Made by a program: the position numbers and the translations under genes
In this document: piece by piece, positions 21,626 through 24,308 of the stretch
Layout of the letters: every line of letters begins with the position of its first letter
Position numbering within the stretch: the first letter of the stretch is position 1
Notes under the pieces: model-generated
Database searches by the model: none
Seen by the model: only the letters and a program-made list of their open reading frames with translations
What the model was told of the DNA's origin: nothing
DNA from: Rhodoferax sp. UBA4127
Lineage (GTDB): Bacteria > Pseudomonadota > Gammaproteobacteria > Burkholderiales > Burkholderiaceae_C
DNA length: 24,308 nt
Assembly: GCA_002381045.1 (NCBI GenBank)
Contig: DFWT01000102.1
Span: 1-24,308, forward strand
Direction of reading: 5' to 3'

Positions 21626-22326
21626 GCCCATTGCTAAAACTTGAGAAAGTCAACGCGTTCTATGGCTCCGCTCATATCTTGTATGACCTTGATCTGACGG
21701 TGAGTGCGGGCGAGCGCGTGGCGCTGATCGGGCGCAACGGCGTTGGCAAAACCACGGTGGTGAACACCATTCTGGGAATAGCGACGATGCGCGGCGGGCA
21801 AATCCACCTGGGTGACTATGCGTTGCAAAAGCCGCGCACCTATGTTGCCGCCCAGCACGGTGTGGTGGTGGTGCCGCAAGGTCGGCGCATTGTGGCCAAT
21901 CTGTCGGTGGAAGAAAACTTGTTGCTGGGTGCGGCCACCGGCCGCAAAGGCCCCTGGTCGGTGCCTGAAATCTACAAGCTGTTTCCGATTCTGCAGGAAC
22001 GTTCCCATACACCCGGCACCGCGTTATCAGGTGGACAACAGCAGATGCTGGCCGTGGGCCGGGCTCTAATGGCCAACCCGTCACTGATCCTGCTGGATGA
22101 ACCTACCGAAGGCCTGGCACCAGTCATTGTGGACCAACTGGCCGACATTTTCAACAAGGTGGCAGACCAGGGTACCGCCCTGCTGCTGATTGAGCAAAAC
22201 ATGAGTCTGGTGGTGCGTGTGGCCAAGCGCTACTGCGCCATGGCCAAAGGTGCTGTGGTTGCCCAAGGTCCGGTGGAAAACACCCGTGAGAGCCTGCTTG
22301 ATCTTGAAGACCATGTGATGGTGTGA
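21622..22326 (+). CDS. livF: ABC transporter ATPase (LivF-like)
   Basis: A 234-residue ATPase, the second nucleotide-binding subunit of the importer. Walker A is GRNGVGKTT (about 37-45), the signature LSGGQQQMLAVGRALMANP is canonical, and Walker B is LILLDEPTEGLAP, with the family-typical PQGRRIVANLSVEENLLLGA. It overlaps the LivG-like gene by four bases. A 66-bp gap follows before the binding-protein gene, containing a short CCGGA-ccgca-TCCGG hairpin. That hairpin is too weak to call a terminator but could modulate the ratio of transcripts. Confidence 0.92.
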   Translation: MSPLLKLEKVNAFYGSAHILYDLDLTVSAGERVALIGRNGVGKTTVVNTILGIATMRGGQIHLGDYALQKPRTYVAAQHGVVVVPQGRRIVANLSVEENLLLGAATGRKGPWSVPEIYKLFPILQERSHTPGTALSGGQQQMLAVGRALMANPSLILLDEPTEGLAPVIVDQLADIFNKVADQGTALLLIEQNMSLVVRVAKRYCAMAKGAVVAQGPVENTRESLLDLEDHVMV

Positions 22327-22392
22327 GTATTTTTCTGAAGGTATCGGCGCCCGGACCGCATCCGGTTTCTTAAATCAATCTGGAGACTCTAA

Positions 22393-23586
22393 ATGTTCAA
22401 AATGAAACCCGTACAACGTACCCTGCTGGCCCTGAGCATTGCGGCAGCCTTGCCCTTTGCCGCACTGGCCCAGGCCAAAGATCCCATCAAGGTCGGCCTA
22501 GTGTCGTCCAAGTCCGGTGTGTTTGCCGAGCAGGGCGGTGAAGTCATTGCTGCCATCAAATTCGCCATTGACGAAGCCAATGCTGCAGGCGGCGTCGATG
22601 GCCGCAAGGTCGAGGTGTCAGAAGCTGACGACGAAAGCACGCCCGATGCAGGCCGCCGTGTGGCCGAAAAACTGGCGCGTGACGGCTTTAACCTGCTGAT
22701 CGGCGCCGTGCCCTCATCGATATCGCTGACCATCATTCAGAATCTGGATCGCTGGGACGCTGCCTACTTTGTGCAGGCCTCCAAATCTGACAAGATCACC
22801 ACGGACAGCTGCAAGGCACGCGGCATTCGCACCAACCACTCTGACGCGATGGACATCGCCATGATCAAGGAGTGGGCCAAGACCATCAAGGGCAACACCT
22901 TTGCCACCCTGGGTGCAGACTATGTCTGGGGCCGTGATTCGGCCGAGTCGTTCAAGAAAGCGGTGGAGTCGCAAGGTAAAAAGGTTCCGCTGAGCCTGTA
23001 CGTGCCCTTGGGCACCAAGGACTTCTCGCCCTACATCGCCCAACTCAAGGCCGCCAACGTGGACGCCATCTGGGTGGCCGAAGTGGGTCGTGATGCCATC
23101 GCCTTCATGAAACAGGCACAGGAATTTGGCCTGATTCCAAAAACCGCGCTGCTGACCCACGCCATGTTGTCCAACTTCATGATCAATGCGGTCGGCGCTG
23201 CCTACGAAGGTGTACCGGGTAACCTGGGTTATTCGCCTGACCTGGACAACCCGCGCAACAAAGACTTTGTCAAATCCTTCAAGGCCAAGTTCAATCGCCT
23301 GCCTACCGATGTGGAAGGCCAGGCCTACAACGGCATTCAGGTCATGTTCGAAGGTGTGAAACTGGCCAAGAGTGTCAAGCCCGAAGATGTGGTGAAGGCG
23401 CTGCGCAACAACGTCACGCTTGACACCATTTACGGTAAGGTGGCCCTGCGTGCCGCTGACAACCAGCTGGTGCTGCCCAACTATGTGGGCCGCGTCAAGA
23501 AGGTGGATGGTGTGTTGCGCCAGGTGGTTGAGCAGACCTTTGATGCCAACCTGACACCTCCAGCATCGCCCTTGTGCAAGATGTGA
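22393..23586 (+). CDS. Periplasmic substrate-binding protein of the ABC importer
   Basis: A 397-residue type I periplasmic binding protein (Peripla_BP_6, LivK-like). It has a clear signal peptide: basic start MFKMKPVQR, hydrophobic core, and probable cleavage after ALA in FAALAQAKD (about residue 26). The mature start DPIKVGLVSSKSGVFAEQGGEVIAAIKFAIDEANAAGGVDGRKVEV is typical. Later segments (VQASKSDKITTDSCKARGIRTN, TLGADYVWGRDSAESFKKAVESQGKKV) are like binding proteins for aromatic and alicyclic acids. The ligand is inferred to be the acid activated by AliA or by the operon 1 ligase. TGGAG precedes the ATG at 22393. A strong terminator follows the stop. Confidence 0.9.
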   Translation: MFKMKPVQRTLLALSIAAALPFAALAQAKDPIKVGLVSSKSGVFAEQGGEVIAAIKFAIDEANAAGGVDGRKVEVSEADDESTPDAGRRVAEKLARDGFNLLIGAVPSSISLTIIQNLDRWDAAYFVQASKSDKITTDSCKARGIRTNHSDAMDIAMIKEWAKTIKGNTFATLGADYVWGRDSAESFKKAVESQGKKVPLSLYVPLGTKDFSPYIAQLKAANVDAIWVAEVGRDAIAFMKQAQEFGLIPKTALLTHAMLSNFMINAVGAAYEGVPGNLGYSPDLDNPRNKDFVKSFKAKFNRLPTDVEGQAYNGIQVMFEGVKLAKSVKPEDVVKALRNNVTLDTIYGKVALRAADNQLVLPNYVGRVKKVDGVLRQVVEQTFDANLTPPASPLCKM

Positions 23587-23594
23587 TTTGACCT

Positions 23595-23622
23595 AGGCCC
23601 TCCTGATACGGAGGGCCTCTTT
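23595..23622 (+). terminator. Intrinsic terminator after binding-protein gene
   Basis: AGGCCCTCC-TGATAC-GGAGGGCCT forms a perfect 9-bp GC-rich stem with a 6-base loop, nine bases after the binding-protein stop, followed by CTTT and a T-rich stretch. It ends the transporter operon and separates it from the glutaryl-CoA dehydrogenase gene. Confidence 0.85.
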
Positions 23623-23652
23623 AGCATTTTCATTTTCTATCGGAGACCCTGC

Positions 23653-24308
23653 ATGGCCCACGCCGCATTCAACTGGCAAGACCCCTTTTTACTGGAACAG
23701 CAACTGTCTGACGACGAACGCATGATCAAAGAGGCCGCTGCCGCCTACTGCCAGGACAAGTTGCAGCCCCGCGTGGTCGATGCGTTTCGCAAGGAGCAAA
23801 CCGACGCCGCCATCTTTCGTGAAATGGGCGAACTTGGCCTGCTTGGCCCCACCATCCCCGAAGCCTATGGTGGCCCCGGTCTGAACTATGTCGCCTACGG
23901 CCTGATTGCCCGCGAGGTGGAACGGGTGGACAGTGGTTATCGCAGCATGATGAGTGTGCAAAGCTCGCTGGTCATGGTGCCAGTTTTTGAGTTCGGCAAC
24001 GAAGCGACCAAACAGAAGTACCTGCCCAAACTGGCCACAGGCGAGTGGATTGGTTGCTTTGGCCTGACCGAACCCAACCACGGCAGTGACCCGGCCAGCA
24101 TGCTCAGCCGCGCCGTCAAGGTGCCGGGCGGCTACAAGCTGTCGGGCAACAAGATGTGGATTTCCAACAGCCCGATTGCCAATGTGTTTGTGGTCTGGGC
24201 CAAAGAGGTGTCTGAAACGGGCACAGTCGGTGCGATTCGCGGCTTTGTGCTGGAGAAAGGCGCCCCGGGCTTGAGTGCCCCAGCGATCCACGGTAAGGTC
24301 GGCCTGCG
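23653..24308 (+). CDS. gcdH: Glutaryl-CoA dehydrogenase, 5' part (runs off window)
   Basis: The first 218 residues of an acyl-CoA dehydrogenase of the glutaryl-CoA dehydrogenase group, which oxidises and decarboxylates glutaryl-CoA to crotonyl-CoA. Recognisable parts are FNWQDPFLLEQQLSDDERMIKEAAAAYCQDKLQPRV, the substrate-binding stretch SGYRSMMSVQSSLVMVPVFEFG with the family arginine, and GCFGLTEPNHGSDPASM. The catalytic glutamate lies beyond the window. CGGAGA precedes the ATG at 23653. It fits the end of the pathway, since pimeloyl-CoA from BadI yields glutaryl-CoA after one round of beta-oxidation. The terminator upstream suggests its own promoter, possibly within 23623-23652, though I see no clear one. 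Confidence 0.9.
   Translation, partial: MAHAAFNWQDPFLLEQQLSDDERMIKEAAAAYCQDKLQPRVVDAFRKEQTDAAIFREMGELGLLGPTIPEAYGGPGLNYVAYGLIAREVERVDSGYRSMMSVQSSLVMVPVFEFGNEATKQKYLPKLATGEWIGCFGLTEPNHGSDPASMLSRAVKVPGGYKLSGNKMWISNSPIANVFVVWAKEVSETGTVGAIRGFVLEKGAPGLSAPAIHGKVGL

Noticed and set aside
22341..22365. Hairpin between livF-like gene and binding-protein gene as terminator
   Set aside because: A 5-bp stem followed by a poor T-tract is too weak, and both genes belong to the same importer.

Overview
The window looks like a chromosomal segment of a betaproteobacterium of the Comamonadaceae type (Rhodoferax/Polaromonas-like). The basis is high-GC coding sequence, short intergenic spacers, AAGGAG-type ribosome sites, and an intergenic repeat containing GCGC and AGCTATC that I associate with that family. 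This placement is inference. The content is almost entirely catabolic: uptake, CoA activation, ring dehydrogenation, hydration/oxidation, ring cleavage and downstream beta-oxidation of cyclic (probably alicyclic) carboxylic acids.

Layout. Positions 1-787 hold no intact gene, only a decayed minus-strand reading frame at the left edge. An AraC-family regulator (788-1711, minus, TTG start) is divergent from operon 1 (1820-10128, plus): SDR, acyl-CoA ligase, enoyl-CoA hydratase, LCAD-type acyl-CoA dehydrogenase, a second crotonase-fold enzyme, a FadH-like 2,4-dienoyl-CoA reductase, and an EamA-type transporter. A broken IS630-family transposase (about 10311-10693) lies between operon 1 and the next, converging operon. 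The minus-strand operon 14381-10972 reads badH, badI, acyl-CoA dehydrogenase, DUF2889-like gene. It is divergent from a MarR regulator (badR-like, 14474-14944). Then come aliB (minus, 14993-16141) and aliA (plus, 16420-18048), divergent across an AT-rich 278-bp spacer. A last plus-strand operon holds an SDR, a LivHMGF-type ABC transporter and its periplasmic binding protein (18202-23586), closed by a strong terminator. The 5' part of a glutaryl-CoA dehydrogenase gene (23653 onward) runs off the window.

How they fit. AliA and AliB would make cyclohex-1-ene-1-carboxyl-CoA from cyclohexanecarboxylate. BadH would oxidise the 2-hydroxy intermediate and BadI would hydrolyse the 2-oxo ring to pimeloyl-CoA. 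Beta-oxidation then leads to glutaryl-CoA, the substrate of the last gene. No gene resembling the expected hydratase (BadK) sits in the bad/ali block; the best in-window candidate is the first hydratase of operon 1. Operon 1 has its own ligase and a dienoyl-CoA reductase, so it probably feeds an unsaturated or substituted acid into the same route.

Regulatory structure ties the blocks together. Tandem 17-bp half-sites with 21-bp periodicity lie beside the AraC gene, and a related pair lies upstream of the transporter operon. A CTAGGGA(A/T)AAC motif occurs at three operon heads. A 19-bp dyad lies between badH and badR.
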